NCBI GenBank assembly: GCA_023265685.1
Contig: JAHFSP010000012.1
Location: forward strand, 1-33,613
Direction: 5' to 3'
Source: Candidatus Woesearchaeota archaeon
GTDB lineage: Archaea; Nanobdellota; Nanobdellia; Woesearchaeales; GW2011-AR9
Length of the DNA stretch: 33,613 bases
Position numbers and translations under genes: made by a program. Below the pieces are notes generated by a model, which ran no database searches, was not told the origin of the DNA, and worked only from the letters and a program-made list of their open reading frames with translations. The stretch's first letter is position 1; each line of letters opens with the position of its first letter. Positions 1 to 10,098 of the stretch are shown piece by piece.

Positions 1-989
1 AAACGTACCAGCTCAGACCCATAGACTGCAGATAAAATCAACACCGGAAAAAAGAGCAAGAACCCATACTTTTCCAACACAAAAAACATCTTTGCCATCT
101 CATTCTTCTCTCCCTTAGCCCACATCTCCGACATCATAGGAAAAATGACCGAGACAACCGCGCGTGAAATAAACAAAATCGACACTGCCGTGGAAAGCAT
201 TGCACTATACACGCCCACATCATGCAAGTTTGCGAGATACGTCAGCATTAACACATCAGCATATGCAATTAAATCACCACCCATTCCCGTAAATGTCACA
301 GGTAATCCATAGGCAAGAAGTTCTTTAGTTGTTTTTGTAAAGTGAGCAACTTTAAACCCAGTCCACGGAAAATATTTTCTAAGCATAATTGGCAACAAAA
401 CCAAAACCATCAGACCAGTTACCAAAGCATAGGCAACCGCCCCCATCAATGCTTTATCAGCTGAAAAATGAAATAACACTAAAGTCCCAATCAATGTCAA
501 CGCATTCTTAAACAACTCACAACTCGAAAACTGAAACATATCCTGAAATCCCCAAAATACTGCTTTAACCACGCGAAAAAAAGAAGACGTTACGATGTAA
601 ATAAGAAACATGTACAACACAAACTCAGCACGAGGATCCTTAAAGTAAGATATCGCCAGAAAATGTCCCAGTAACCACAATGGAACGACCAAAATAAAAC
701 TTGTTACTAACTGAATCGTAAACGTGCCCATAATAGCCGTCTTTATCTCGTCAAACTTTTCCTCAATACGGTATCGAGCAATATAATATACCAACGCCTG
801 ATGTGATCCAAAATCACGAAAGAACAAAAAGAAGGTAATGAACGTATACACCGCATACAACAACCCGTATTCTTCTGGCTGCATGACCCGTGCCAAATAC
901 ACCCGCGTCACATAGGCAACAACCGAAGCCAGAAAGGACATCACAAATACAATACTTAGACCCTTAACCAACCGCCGTTCATAGGACAT
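1..989 (-). CDS. Polysaccharide/oligosaccharide flippase (Wzx/MATE-like), 3' end beyond window
   Basis: Reverse-strand translation from ATG at 989: MSYERRLVKGLSIVFVMSFLASVVAYVTRVYLARVMQPEEYGLLYAVYTFITFFLFFRDFGSHQALVYYIARYRIEEKFDEIKT..., typical of Wzx-family flippases; open to the window edge. Confidence 0.8.
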   Translation of the reverse strand, partial: MSYERRLVKGLSIVFVMSFLASVVAYVTRVYLARVMQPEEYGLLYAVYTFITFFLFFRDFGSHQALVYYIARYRIEEKFDEIKTAIMGTFTIQLVTSFILVVPLWLLGHFLAISYFKDPRAEFVLYMFLIYIVTSSFFRVVKAVFWGFQDMFQFSSCELFKNALTLIGTLVLFHFSADKALMGAVAYALVTGLMVLVLLPIMLRKYFPWTGFKVAHFTKTTKELLAYGLPVTFTGMGGDLIAYADVLMLTYLANLHDVGVYSAMLSTAVSILFISRAVVSVIFPMMSEMWAKGEKNEMAKMFFVLEKYGFLLFFPVLILSAVYGSELVR

Positions 990-1010
990 AGTCAAACCTC
1001 ATCAAGTCCC

Positions 1011-2951
1011 TCAGTTCACACCAAAAAGCACAAAGCCTGCATTTTGATGAACCAACGTATAATCCGAAGAGTTACCCATCTCATGAATGATTGCGTTAAG
1101 TTGATGTGCCGTCGCATTTTCCCCATACTCCCGAGCGAGATACTTAAACTCCATGCCCCCAAAAGCAACATAATCATAACCATTTTTCTTCAACCAATAA
1201 TAGGTTTGATGAGGAGTTTTTTCCATAACTTTTGGATGAAATTCACGGTATGATTCACACCATACACAACTCATCATATTAAATCCAATTACGACTTTAT
1301 TTTGTACCGAGTACGTAAACACATTACTCCGAGCTGGTAAATTATCCATCATCCACACATACCCTGAAAGCTCTTCTGCTGATGTCCACTTCCCACCAGG
1401 CGGCCACGTATTCGTCGTATTCAATTGATATTTAGCATACCCTGCCGTTGCAAACACTCCCACAATCAACACTGCAATAATAGCACCACGAACCATTGTA
1501 GAGGAAGAAAACATCTCCGAGATCAATACCATGCCATATCCTGCTAAAATACACACCGGTAGCGCTAATAACATCCACGTTCGAAATCCTTCAATCCCAA
1601 TAGGTAAGCTAAACGTCTCAGAATTAACAATCAGAAAAGTAATCACAAACCAACCAATAAGAATAGCGAGCCAAATATTTTCTTCTTTGAGTAATTTCTT
1701 GTACTTAATCAAGACCAACACTAACGTCACAACAACTAACAAGGTAATCACAATACCCCATCCGATAGGTTGATTAATCATATTATCTGCTTTTGCAAAA
1801 AAGAAATCACTAAATGTATAAGAGCGAGTTCCTGTTCCGCCTGTGGAGCTAAACGCTCGAGGTAAGTACGCAATAATTTTTTTAAGTGTAAAAAAGAGAC
1901 CACTGCTTGCGCCACTGCCAGCAATCGCAGCACTTGAAACCTTTTCCTCCGTGATATACAAACGAACAAGATCTGAAAAATTAGGAATCCACCACAACAA
2001 CGAAATTGCAAATCCAGCAACTCCTGACCACAAAAGCTTCCACGGAAATTTTTTGGTGACATACCATATAGCTGCCCAAAATACCATCGCAAGCAATGCC
2101 AGTTTGACAACTTGACGCGTATGCGTCAAAAAGATAGCTACAGTAAGTAAACCAGCAATCATCCACCATTTTTCATCTTCCTGGCGCATCATCAAATACG
2201 TGTACATGAGCACCATGAAAAATAATGGAATCAACGCATGTGCCCAGATAAAGTGACTTAAATAGGAAGGAATCATCGACAAAGTAATGGTCGACAACGC
2301 CGCTACATTCTCACGCCCACTTAATCGTCGCACCATGAAAAAGAAGAACAGAAAACTCAGTGAGATAAAAAGACAGTTAAAAAATTTCAACGTCCACTGC
2401 GTCTCTGGACTCGTCTGATGCAACACGCCCATCGTCATCACATACGCAGGAGGATACGGATCAATATACGCAACGGGACGAAAATAATCATATTCAATAG
2501 TATGGGCTGTCGCAACATACTCCATATCCTGCGCATACGTCCAAGGATCATCATCTTCTAAAAACGGATATGAAAGACTTCCAGTTACATAAGTATACAA
2601 ATTAAACACAAACAACAACAATAAAAGATACCCCACCCAACTCTTCTTGAAAGAAAACATCGACCACGAAAAAGAATGCCAACCAGGTTTAATCGCATCC
2701 CTACGTTTATAGAGGATGTACGGAAGAGATCCCACACTTAATAACAAAAACAACCACCACACAACCGGCAACCGAACAGTATGGATCACCACACCAACAA
2801 TAACAAATGTCGCAAAGCCAATACCTAAACGCATCACCCAACGCTCCAATCGATCATGCGCTTCCTTAACTCGCAGCCAGAATGTCACCGACATCCCAAA
2901 GCAATACATATACACAAAAAAGAGAATGATTGTAATAATATCCATACTCAC
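1011..2951 (-). CDS. Multi-TM membrane glycosyltransferase-like protein (GT-C/PMT/STT3-like fold)
   Basis: 646 aa, many TM helices, extracytoplasmic LEDDDPWTYAQD acidic loop, soluble C-terminus; TATA-like cttataaag just upstream of the start on the minus strand. Confidence 0.6.
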   Translation of the reverse strand: MSMDIITIILFFVYMYCFGMSVTFWLRVKEAHDRLERWVMRLGIGFATFVIVGVVIHTVRLPVVWWLFLLLSVGSLPYILYKRRDAIKPGWHSFSWSMFSFKKSWVGYLLLLLFVFNLYTYVTGSLSYPFLEDDDPWTYAQDMEYVATAHTIEYDYFRPVAYIDPYPPAYVMTMGVLHQTSPETQWTLKFFNCLFISLSFLFFFFMVRRLSGRENVAALSTITLSMIPSYLSHFIWAHALIPLFFMVLMYTYLMMRQEDEKWWMIAGLLTVAIFLTHTRQVVKLALLAMVFWAAIWYVTKKFPWKLLWSGVAGFAISLLWWIPNFSDLVRLYITEEKVSSAAIAGSGASSGLFFTLKKIIAYLPRAFSSTGGTGTRSYTFSDFFFAKADNMINQPIGWGIVITLLVVVTLVLVLIKYKKLLKEENIWLAILIGWFVITFLIVNSETFSLPIGIEGFRTWMLLALPVCILAGYGMVLISEMFSSSTMVRGAIIAVLIVGVFATAGYAKYQLNTTNTWPPGGKWTSAEELSGYVWMMDNLPARSNVFTYSVQNKVVIGFNMMSCVWCESYREFHPKVMEKTPHQTYYWLKKNGYDYVAFGGMEFKYLAREYGENATAHQLNAIIHEMGNSSDYTLVHQNAGFVLFGVN

Positions 2952-3109
2952 AACACCACAAACATCCCTTATAAAGATTATGGAGAATGAGTAAAGAATG
3001 AGTTATTGTAAAGGGAATGTACTATTTCGGCTCTGTAGAAAATCTCGCCAGTTATTTCTGCTAATTGTTTCAGCTAGTTTATAAAACCAGAAAATACCTC
3101 TCAGCAATG

Positions 3110-3718
3110 CTCAAGTGCATTATCTTTGATTTTGATGGAGTCATCATTGACAACTATGAGCTAAATTTTGAATTAAGTAGTAAAAAAGTCAAAAATTTAA
3201 CACGAGAAGAGCATCGAGCTTTGTTTGATGGCAATATCCACATTGAAAAAGATAAACTAAAACACCGTGAAACAGAGTTTAATTTTGCCGCGTCTTTTCA
3301 AGAACATAAGTTAACCGCGAAAATCAACCCACAGATTAAAGATACTCTTGAAAAACTATCACAAAAATTCACAATAGGAATCATTAGTTCTGCAAAAGAA
3401 ATGGGGATTAAAACGTTTCTTCAAAATAACTCACTTCAATCTCTATTCTCGTTTATGTACACCTACGAAACACATCTACTCAAAGACCATAAATTTAAAA
3501 TGGTTTTCGACAATTTTAAACTTAAACCTGAGGAATGTATCTACATCACAGATACAGTAGGAGATATTAACGAAGCACAAAAAGCCCACGTGAAGAGTAT
3601 TGCAGTAACCTTTGGTTATCATGAACGAGAGCGGCTCCAAAAAGCTAAACCATTCAGGATTATTTCACATATCACCCAATTAATACCAACAATTGAAGAA
3701 ATTCAAAAGCTCAAATAG
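3110..3718 (+). CDS. HAD-superfamily hydrolase/phosphatase
   Basis: MLKCIIFDFDGVIIDNYELNFE motif I, later GIISSAK and ITDTVGDINEAQKA motifs; likely start at 3110 inside the 3065 ORF. Confidence 0.8.
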   Translation, partial: LKCIIFDFDGVIIDNYELNFELSSKKVKNLTREEHRALFDGNIHIEKDKLKHRETEFNFAASFQEHKLTAKINPQIKDTLEKLSQKFTIGIISSAKEMGIKTFLQNNSLQSLFSFMYTYETHLLKDHKFKMVFDNFKLKPEECIYITDTVGDINEAQKAHVKSIAVTFGYHERERLQKAKPFRIISHITQLIPTIEEIQKLK

Positions 3719-3729
3719 GAGAGTACAAC

Positions 3730-5160
3730 ATGAAACAAAGCAGAAAAACCATTCCCTTCTTTATCATTGTCATTCTTCTCGCTATTATTCTTCGTACCGC
3801 TACCATCTCCCACGAATCCCTCTGGGGCGACGAAGCCTGGACCATGAAGTTCGCAAGCACCTCAACGGGAGATCTCATTCATCAAGCGCGTGAAGATGTT
3901 CATCCACCCCTATACTTCCTCACAATCCATTACTGGATCAACATCTTCGGCACCAGTGAAGCCTCTCTACGTTTCCCCTCATTACTCTTTAGCCTCATCT
4001 CAATGTACCTATTCTATCGCCTCTGCAAACGCCTCAATATTAACCCTCTTCCTACAACTGCTCTCTTTGCACTCTCGTTAAGTGGCCTTATCTACGCCCA
4101 AGAAACCCGAAGTTATGCCCTCATCGTCCTACTTACAATATGGATGATTCATTCGCTCATCAAACTCCGCCAAGAAAACAAAGGCCTCACAGAGCTCATC
4201 ATCGCCAACACATTACTCCTCTACACTCATGTCTTTGGCATGGTAGCTGTTCTTACTGCAGCAGCTGTTCTCTACTTCTCATTTCCTAAAAAAGAAGCCC
4301 TCTCCCCAACGCTGCTTGCCGCATTCATCGCCCCATTCATTCTCTATCTTCCATGGTTTATCCCATTCATAAAACAGATGTACCACTTCCTCCCCCTGCT
4401 AACCGAACGCTTAGCCACAAACACCCACGGGATTATCTCACCCCTTATCTTCTACTTACTCACTGTAGTAGGCATTATCCTTGCCATACTACTCGTAATC
4501 TACAAACATCGACATGATGAATTCTCACTCCTCACCTACTACCAAAAAATAATTATCTTCTGCCAACAGCACATCCTCCTCTTCACAGCAGGATGGATTC
4601 TCTTCTTCAGTCTCGCCTACCATTTCTTTGCCACCACCAATCCTTTCGTTCGTTACCCTCTTTTCCTCATCCCATTAATTTACCTTACCTTAGGTTTCAT
4701 CATCGCTCACCACGAACGTATTGCTCGTATCTTTGTTATCTTCTCATTTATCCTCCTTGCCATCAACGTTACCCACATCGATCGTTATGACTGGAGAAAC
4801 GCCACAAACTATGCTCTCGGTTTCCAAGATAACAAAACTCTTTATGGCTTCGAATACGCCGGCACCTCCTACCAACTCTTCGACTACTACGCCTCCAAAA
4901 CCACCCCTTCCATCCAAGAGCAGATGGTCAAATTACGCTACCTCGAAATAACCCCAGACGAACACGGCATCAACCGCGAACACGAAATCACTCTTCCTCC
5001 AAACCAAATTGACCCCCTCAAACGCTACGTCCTCATTATCTCCAAGCTACGTCCCGGTGACCAAAGCCAATACGAACAGATTCTCGCAACCACCCATCTC
5101 CAAACCCAATCCAGAAACTTCAAAGACGTCAGGATTGTTGTGTTTGAACCGAAAGGGTAA
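3730..5160 (+). CDS. ArnT/PMT-like membrane glycosyltransferase
   Basis: SLWGDEAWTMKF...DVHPPLYFLTIHYWINIFGTSEASLRFPSLLF is the typical PMT_2/GT-C signature; multi-TM. Confidence 0.8.
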   Translation: MKQSRKTIPFFIIVILLAIILRTATISHESLWGDEAWTMKFASTSTGDLIHQAREDVHPPLYFLTIHYWINIFGTSEASLRFPSLLFSLISMYLFYRLCKRLNINPLPTTALFALSLSGLIYAQETRSYALIVLLTIWMIHSLIKLRQENKGLTELIIANTLLLYTHVFGMVAVLTAAAVLYFSFPKKEALSPTLLAAFIAPFILYLPWFIPFIKQMYHFLPLLTERLATNTHGIISPLIFYLLTVVGIILAILLVIYKHRHDEFSLLTYYQKIIIFCQQHILLFTAGWILFFSLAYHFFATTNPFVRYPLFLIPLIYLTLGFIIAHHERIARIFVIFSFILLAINVTHIDRYDWRNATNYALGFQDNKTLYGFEYAGTSYQLFDYYASKTTPSIQEQMVKLRYLEITPDEHGINREHEITLPPNQIDPLKRYVLIISKLRPGDQSQYEQILATTHLQTQSRNFKDVRIVVFEPKG

Positions 5161-5164
5161 GAAA

Positions 5165-5590
5165 ATGGAAATTTTAGAAACATTAAAAAAACTAGAGTTT
5201 AAACAGATATTTACATTACTTTTACTTCTCTTAGCACTACTAATCCCAGGTATGAGTATAAATTTAAAGAACATGAATCTGATAGAAAATAATTATGGCC
5301 TGCTCATTTTTATTTTAAAGAGTTTGATTATTTCAACACCATTATTCATGGTAAACCTGACCACGATGATGCTTTACTTATCATATCTAGAGATCAAAGG
5401 TGCAAAAGAACTTGAAGGCATAATATTAAATTCCTCCTCTTATGCTACTCTTCTCTGTTTTTATGGATCAACGCTCCCTATCTGGTGGCCATTTAATAAC
5501 ATAATGGAAAATGCTTATCTTTTAAGTGTAGGAGGCTTTTTCCTTATAATGATAGTTACATTTTTTCTAAAAAAGTGGGAGAAGAAGTAA
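5165..5590 (+). CDS. Small multi-TM membrane protein of unknown function
   Basis: MEILETLKKLEFKQIFTLLLLLLALLIPGMS...; hydrophobic segments; ATG at 5165 just after the preceding stop (inside the 5009 ORF). Confidence 0.5.
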   Translation: MEILETLKKLEFKQIFTLLLLLLALLIPGMSINLKNMNLIENNYGLLIFILKSLIISTPLFMVNLTTMMLYLSYLEIKGAKELEGIILNSSSYATLLCFYGSTLPIWWPFNNIMENAYLLSVGGFFLIMIVTFFLKKWEKK

Positions 5591-5635
5591 AAAATATTTT
5601 TGAAATTGTTAATGAACCTAGAAAATCAAGAATAA

Positions 5636-6439
5636 CTACACCATCCCCTTCCCTTTCAAATATCCTTCTGCCGTCATCGACACATATCCTCTCTTCAAGC
5701 ACCATGAAACAAACGTCTCAACTTTCTTCTCAAACGCTAAGCCCGTTCCACGTGTAATCGAGGCAGGAACCTTCCAAAACGACAAATCCACAAATTCCCA
5801 AGGATGAAAATACAGATGTAAACAATCATCCGTCAAATCTAACATACGCACATGTCCTTTACTATATATCAAAGGCATATTGCGAAACCAAATCCACGAA
5901 AGAGGAGCCCTCCATAATGGGCTAACTGAAATTGGAAACACCGTAATTCCATCAACAGTATGCACCTTCCGATTCTTGAAAAAATGATTATAGCGTCCAG
6001 GAACATACGTCGGATGCAATGAACTATCATAAACAAACCCCGCATCTCTAACAACATCTAAACCAGGAGTCTCAAAACGCGGCGCACGAAACCCCACCAC
6101 CGACCGACCCGTCGCCTTCTCCACATCTATCTTACTCTGTTTCAAAACTCGTAACGCCTCATCCTTCTGCATCGTGGTATAATGATGACTATGGACTGCA
6201 CCATGTAATGCCAACTCATGACCCTCAAAAAGAGAAGAACGAAATAGATCAACACACGCTAACGCAAACTTTCCCGTCGTAAAAAATGTCGCTTTCAACC
6301 CCAGCCTAGACAACATCTCCAAAACCCTAATCGTCCCTTCACGACCAATTCTAATCTGTTCAGATTCAGAAATATCTAACCCAAATTCTGTGGGCAAATC
6401 AAACTCTTCCGTGTCAAACGTCAACACGAGTGCTTTCAT
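5636..6439 (-). CDS. Polysaccharide deacetylase (NodB/PuuE-like)
   Basis: MKALVLTFDTEEFDLP..., LKATFFTTGKFA, HELALHGAVHSHH, GFRAPRFETPG, LHLYFHPWEF motifs. Confidence 0.85.
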   Translation of the reverse strand: MKALVLTFDTEEFDLPTEFGLDISESEQIRIGREGTIRVLEMLSRLGLKATFFTTGKFALACVDLFRSSLFEGHELALHGAVHSHHYTTMQKDEALRVLKQSKIDVEKATGRSVVGFRAPRFETPGLDVVRDAGFVYDSSLHPTYVPGRYNHFFKNRKVHTVDGITVFPISVSPLWRAPLSWIWFRNMPLIYSKGHVRMLDLTDDCLHLYFHPWEFVDLSFWKVPASITRGTGLAFEKKVETFVSWCLKRGYVSMTAEGYLKGKGMV

Positions 6440-7764
6440 GCTTTCTCCATCACCACACACTCGAGTAAACCAAGAAGAATTTTATGCTGATACACAACTT
6501 TATACCCTCGTGATCGATAAAATCTCACTAACACCTCAGGCGCAACAACTTCATGAATATGGTCATCATCAAACGATGTAGACGGATGCAATACGCGGTT
6601 ACGTACTACTTTCCATACTCTTTCGAAAACGCGAATATAAAACCACGATGGAACAACCGTAATCAACCGGCCACCAGCAGCCACATGTCGATCCAAACTC
6701 TCTAAAACTGCTGTTCGTTCTTTGCCCGGCGTAAAATGTTCAATAACATCTGAACAATTAACAACATCAAATTTTCGACCAACATTAAGTGTCAGTAAAT
6801 TACCTTGTTTAAACGTCCCTTGAGGACACAACCGTCGAGCAAGCGCTACTTGATCCTCACGCAAATCAACACCCCACACAGACATATTTTTTTTCTTCTT
6901 CGAAACTAAATACGGCAAAACTCCTGAACCACAGCCACAATCGAGAAAAGATCCCCCAGAACGAATAAACGACAAAATTTTATTCATTTTTACACGATAA
7001 AAAACATGAGCTGGATCAGTTCCACGAGAATACGCTCGGTAATAATGTGCAGGAGATTGTGGTCTTTTCTGACGTGCAATACGCATCAGATTACCAAACA
7101 TCGAAAAACTATGCTTCATCGAAAACGTACTTAATTGTCGATGTTTACTAGGAACATAAAACTCTTTGATTCGATACGCTTGATAATAAAAACGATCTAA
7201 CAAATCAACATCAAATTCGAATCCTCGACCCATAAATTTCTTTGGAATCGTATCCCAAGCTTCTTTACGAAAAAATTTTGCTCCCGCTTGCGTATCACGA
7301 AAAGGCAAACCTAGCACCCGCCGAGTTAAAAAATTCCAACCGCGACTCATCACTTTACGTGTAAATGGCTCACTTACCTGCCAAAACGATCGATCTTTCC
7401 ACTTCGACGCAATAGCCACATCAACACTTCCATTTTCCAATTCCAACAACAAAGGACGTAAACGATCAAGTTCAAACGCATCATCCGCATCAAGAAAACC
7501 CATGATAGAATGTCGTGCAGCATGCAAGCCAACAAGTAATGCACCTCCCTTACCAATCTTCTCGGTAACATTCACAGTACGCACAAAAGGATATTTTTTA
7601 CGACACTCATTAACCCGAGCAAGAGTCTTATCAGTAGAACCATTAACAACGACAATAACTTCTAATTGATCAACAACTTTAGGAAAAAACGCACAATATT
7701 TTTCCAGAGTAGCAACGATACGCTGCTCTTCATTGTAGGCAGGAACAATCAGCGAAAGATTCAT
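6436..7764 (-). CDS. Fusion: GT2 glycosyltransferase + SAM-dependent methyltransferase
   Basis: N-terminus MNLSLIVPAYNEEQRIVATLEKY...GFLDADDAFELDRL (GT2); C-terminus GGSFLDCGCGSGVLPYLV...VVNCSDVIEHFTPGKER (class I MTase). Confidence 0.85.
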   Translation of the reverse strand: MNLSLIVPAYNEEQRIVATLEKYCAFFPKVVDQLEVIVVVNGSTDKTLARVNECRKKYPFVRTVNVTEKIGKGGALLVGLHAARHSIMGFLDADDAFELDRLRPLLLELENGSVDVAIASKWKDRSFWQVSEPFTRKVMSRGWNFLTRRVLGLPFRDTQAGAKFFRKEAWDTIPKKFMGRGFEFDVDLLDRFYYQAYRIKEFYVPSKHRQLSTFSMKHSFSMFGNLMRIARQKRPQSPAHYYRAYSRGTDPAHVFYRVKMNKILSFIRSGGSFLDCGCGSGVLPYLVSKKKKNMSVWGVDLREDQVALARRLCPQGTFKQGNLLTLNVGRKFDVVNCSDVIEHFTPGKERTAVLESLDRHVAAGGRLITVVPSWFYIRVFERVWKVVRNRVLHPSTSFDDDHIHEVVAPEVLVRFYRSRGYKVVYQHKILLGLLECVVMEKA

Positions 7765-7840
7765 TGATAACCACCATCGAGGGGAGAGATCCAAGAACCG
7801 GAATTTCCCTCTAATTCTGCACTAAAACGGTTCCATAATC

Positions 7841-7850
7841 TTTATAAATG
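7841..7850 (+). promoter_or_regulatory. Candidate archaeal TATA box upstream of the GT2 gene at 7899
   Basis: tttataaatg about 50 nt upstream of the ATG in a divergent intergenic region. Confidence 0.4.
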
Positions 7851-7898
7851 TTATGAAATGGGTTTTTTGTACTATTAGCAAGAAATACAGAGTAAAAC

Positions 7899-8774
7899 AT
7901 GAAAGTCATCATAACTATTCCAGCATATAATGAAGAAAAAACGCTACCGCGCGTTCTTACCGAGATTAAAGAAGTTCTCAAAGCAGGAAAAGATAGCTAT
8001 CAATTCTTAGTTCTTAACGACGGTTCAACCGATAAAACCATTGAAGTAGCACAACAACATGGTGCTCTCGTTGTCTCCAACAAACGCAATCGCGGACTTG
8101 CCGAAACATTCAAACGTGAAATGGAAGAATGCCTCAAACTCAAAGCAGACATCATCGTCCATACCGACGCTGACGGACAATACGAACCGCAAGCCATCTT
8201 ACCCATGATTGAAAAAGTAAAGGCCGGCTACGATCTCGTTTTAGGTAGTCGTTTTAGTGGAAGAATCGAATCCATGCCTCTTTTAAAATGGTGGGGCAAC
8301 AAAGCTTTCTCCCAAGTCCTCACCTCACTTACCGGCGTCAAAATAACTGATTCCACAACTGGTTTTCGTGCCTTCACCCCCGAAGTAGCAAGAGAAATTC
8401 AATTCATCAACACTTTTACCTATACTCAAGAACAAATTATCAAAGCCGCCAAGATGGGCTTTCGTATCAGCGAAGTACCTGTACGCGCCAGAAAAACTCG
8501 CGCTTCACGTTTGTTCAAAAATCCCTTCGAGTACGCAGTTAAGGCATGGATTAACATTCTACGGATCTATCGCGATTATAACCCCCTCCGATTTTTTGGA
8601 CGGATTGGTTTAACTTTTCTAGGAGCAGGCATCGCTATCGGCCTCTGGCTCATCACCCGATTTATCATGTACGGAAAAATCGGCAAAGTTCCCTCTGCAA
8701 TCCTATGCATGTTATTTATCATCATTGGTATTCAAGTGATCCTATTCGGCTTTTTAGCAGATATGAAACGATAA
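7899..8774 (+). CDS. GT2 glycosyltransferase, dolichol-phosphate sugar synthase-like
   Basis: MKVIITIPAYNEEKTLPRVL...VLNDGSTDKTIEVAQQHGA...HTDADGQYEPQAIL...VLGSRFSGRIESMP, C-terminal TM segments. Confidence 0.85.
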   Translation: MKVIITIPAYNEEKTLPRVLTEIKEVLKAGKDSYQFLVLNDGSTDKTIEVAQQHGALVVSNKRNRGLAETFKREMEECLKLKADIIVHTDADGQYEPQAILPMIEKVKAGYDLVLGSRFSGRIESMPLLKWWGNKAFSQVLTSLTGVKITDSTTGFRAFTPEVAREIQFINTFTYTQEQIIKAAKMGFRISEVPVRARKTRASRLFKNPFEYAVKAWINILRIYRDYNPLRFFGRIGLTFLGAGIAIGLWLITRFIMYGKIGKVPSAILCMLFIIIGIQVILFGFLADMKR

Positions 8775-8853
8775 GAATAGTACCACAAAAAATAATCCCA
8801 TACTCTTCAAAATCATTGTCCACAAAATCCTTATCAAAGTTAACGCAACAACC

Positions 8854-10098
8854 ATGACTCACAACACTCCTAAACCTAACATCATCTTCATTCTTGTCGA
8901 CGCGTTACGCGCCTCAAATCTAGGATCGTTTGGGTATCCAAAACCCATCACACCCACACTTGACAAACTTGCCACTCGAGGTACAACCTTCGAAAAATGT
9001 TTCTCGTGTACCAACGCCAGCGACCCTGCATTGACATCATTAATGTCAGGAATGTATACACGTAGCCACGGTATTCTTCACCATAGTTACGAAGTAGCAC
9101 AAAAAGAAATTAACACCATGGATCAACGTAACGTTAAATTCATTCAACAAATTCTCAAAGAACATGGTTATAACACGTATGCTCTCGATTTTCTTGCTCG
9201 CTGGCACATGCGCGGATATGATTATTACCCAGAATTAAAAATAGACCGCACCAAGAGAAAAAAACAACTAAATCGAATCTCACGTTTCTTCAAGTTTCTC
9301 CACATCAAACCATTATTCAAAAAAATCAGTCATACCAATACCTTTCGCAAAATCTTTGGAGGATTTGATGCGTACCCCAAAGACACTGACACAACAGTGA
9401 AAGCCGTCGAATTGATCCAAACCAGCACCAAAGACAACAAACAACCCTACTTTCTCTTCGTGCACTATTGGGGCGTCCATAAACCCTATACCTGTCCTGA
9501 TGTTGAAAACAAACGTAGTACCCAATGCTACGATAATGCTATTGAAACCGTCGACAAACATATTGCTGAAATTCTCGATGCTGCAAATGAACAAGATATT
9601 ATCGTTGTTGTAGGAGATCACGCAGAAAGTTTAGGCGAACATGGCATCTCGTTTGATCATCACGGACTCTACGACCCATCATTACACGTACCATTAATTT
9701 TTGCCGGAAAAAACATTCCAGAAGGCAAACGTATCAACGCATTGAGCTGCACAACAGATATTTTTAGCACCCTACTTGATCTTGCACATATTACCTATAA
9801 CGCTAAAACTGATAGCGTAAGTCTCGTCCCCCTCATGCAAGACAAAGTACAAGAAGTGCGAAAAGAAGTGTACACCGAAGAAAATTACTACCAAGACAAA
9901 GCAGCCATCAGAACAACTAATCACAAGTTTATTAAAACGATTGGTCAGGGAATATGTCAACAGTGCCATATTGTTCACGGAGGAGATATTGAGTTATACG
10001 ATCTTACACAAGACCCCCAAGAGTTGAACAATATTGCGCAAAAACATCCCGATGTAGTAAAAGAATACAGTGAAAAGATAGATATTCTCATCCAATGA
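8854..10098 (+). CDS. Sulfatase/alkaline-phosphatase superfamily hydrolase or transferase with non-canonical nucleophile region
   Basis: NIIFILVDALRASNLGSFGYPKPITPTLDKLATRGTTFEKCFSCTNASDPALTSLMSGMYTRSHGI and VVGDHAESLGEHGISFDHHGLYDPSLHVPLI; overlaps the next ORF by 4 nt (ATGA). Confidence 0.85.
   Translation: MTHNTPKPNIIFILVDALRASNLGSFGYPKPITPTLDKLATRGTTFEKCFSCTNASDPALTSLMSGMYTRSHGILHHSYEVAQKEINTMDQRNVKFIQQILKEHGYNTYALDFLARWHMRGYDYYPELKIDRTKRKKQLNRISRFFKFLHIKPLFKKISHTNTFRKIFGGFDAYPKDTDTTVKAVELIQTSTKDNKQPYFLFVHYWGVHKPYTCPDVENKRSTQCYDNAIETVDKHIAEILDAANEQDIIVVVGDHAESLGEHGISFDHHGLYDPSLHVPLIFAGKNIPEGKRINALSCTTDIFSTLLDLAHITYNAKTDSVSLVPLMQDKVQEVRKEVYTEENYYQDKAAIRTTNHKFIKTIGQGICQQCHIVHGGDIELYDLTQDPQELNNIAQKHPDVVKEYSEKIDILIQ

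Noticed and set aside
1778-2110. Overlapping minus-strand ORF of 110 aa and similar ORFs inside larger genes (e.g. 27424-27975, 28044-28382, 14566-14913)
   Set aside because: All lie in alternative frames of well-supported genes and show no family motifs; treated as chance ORFs.
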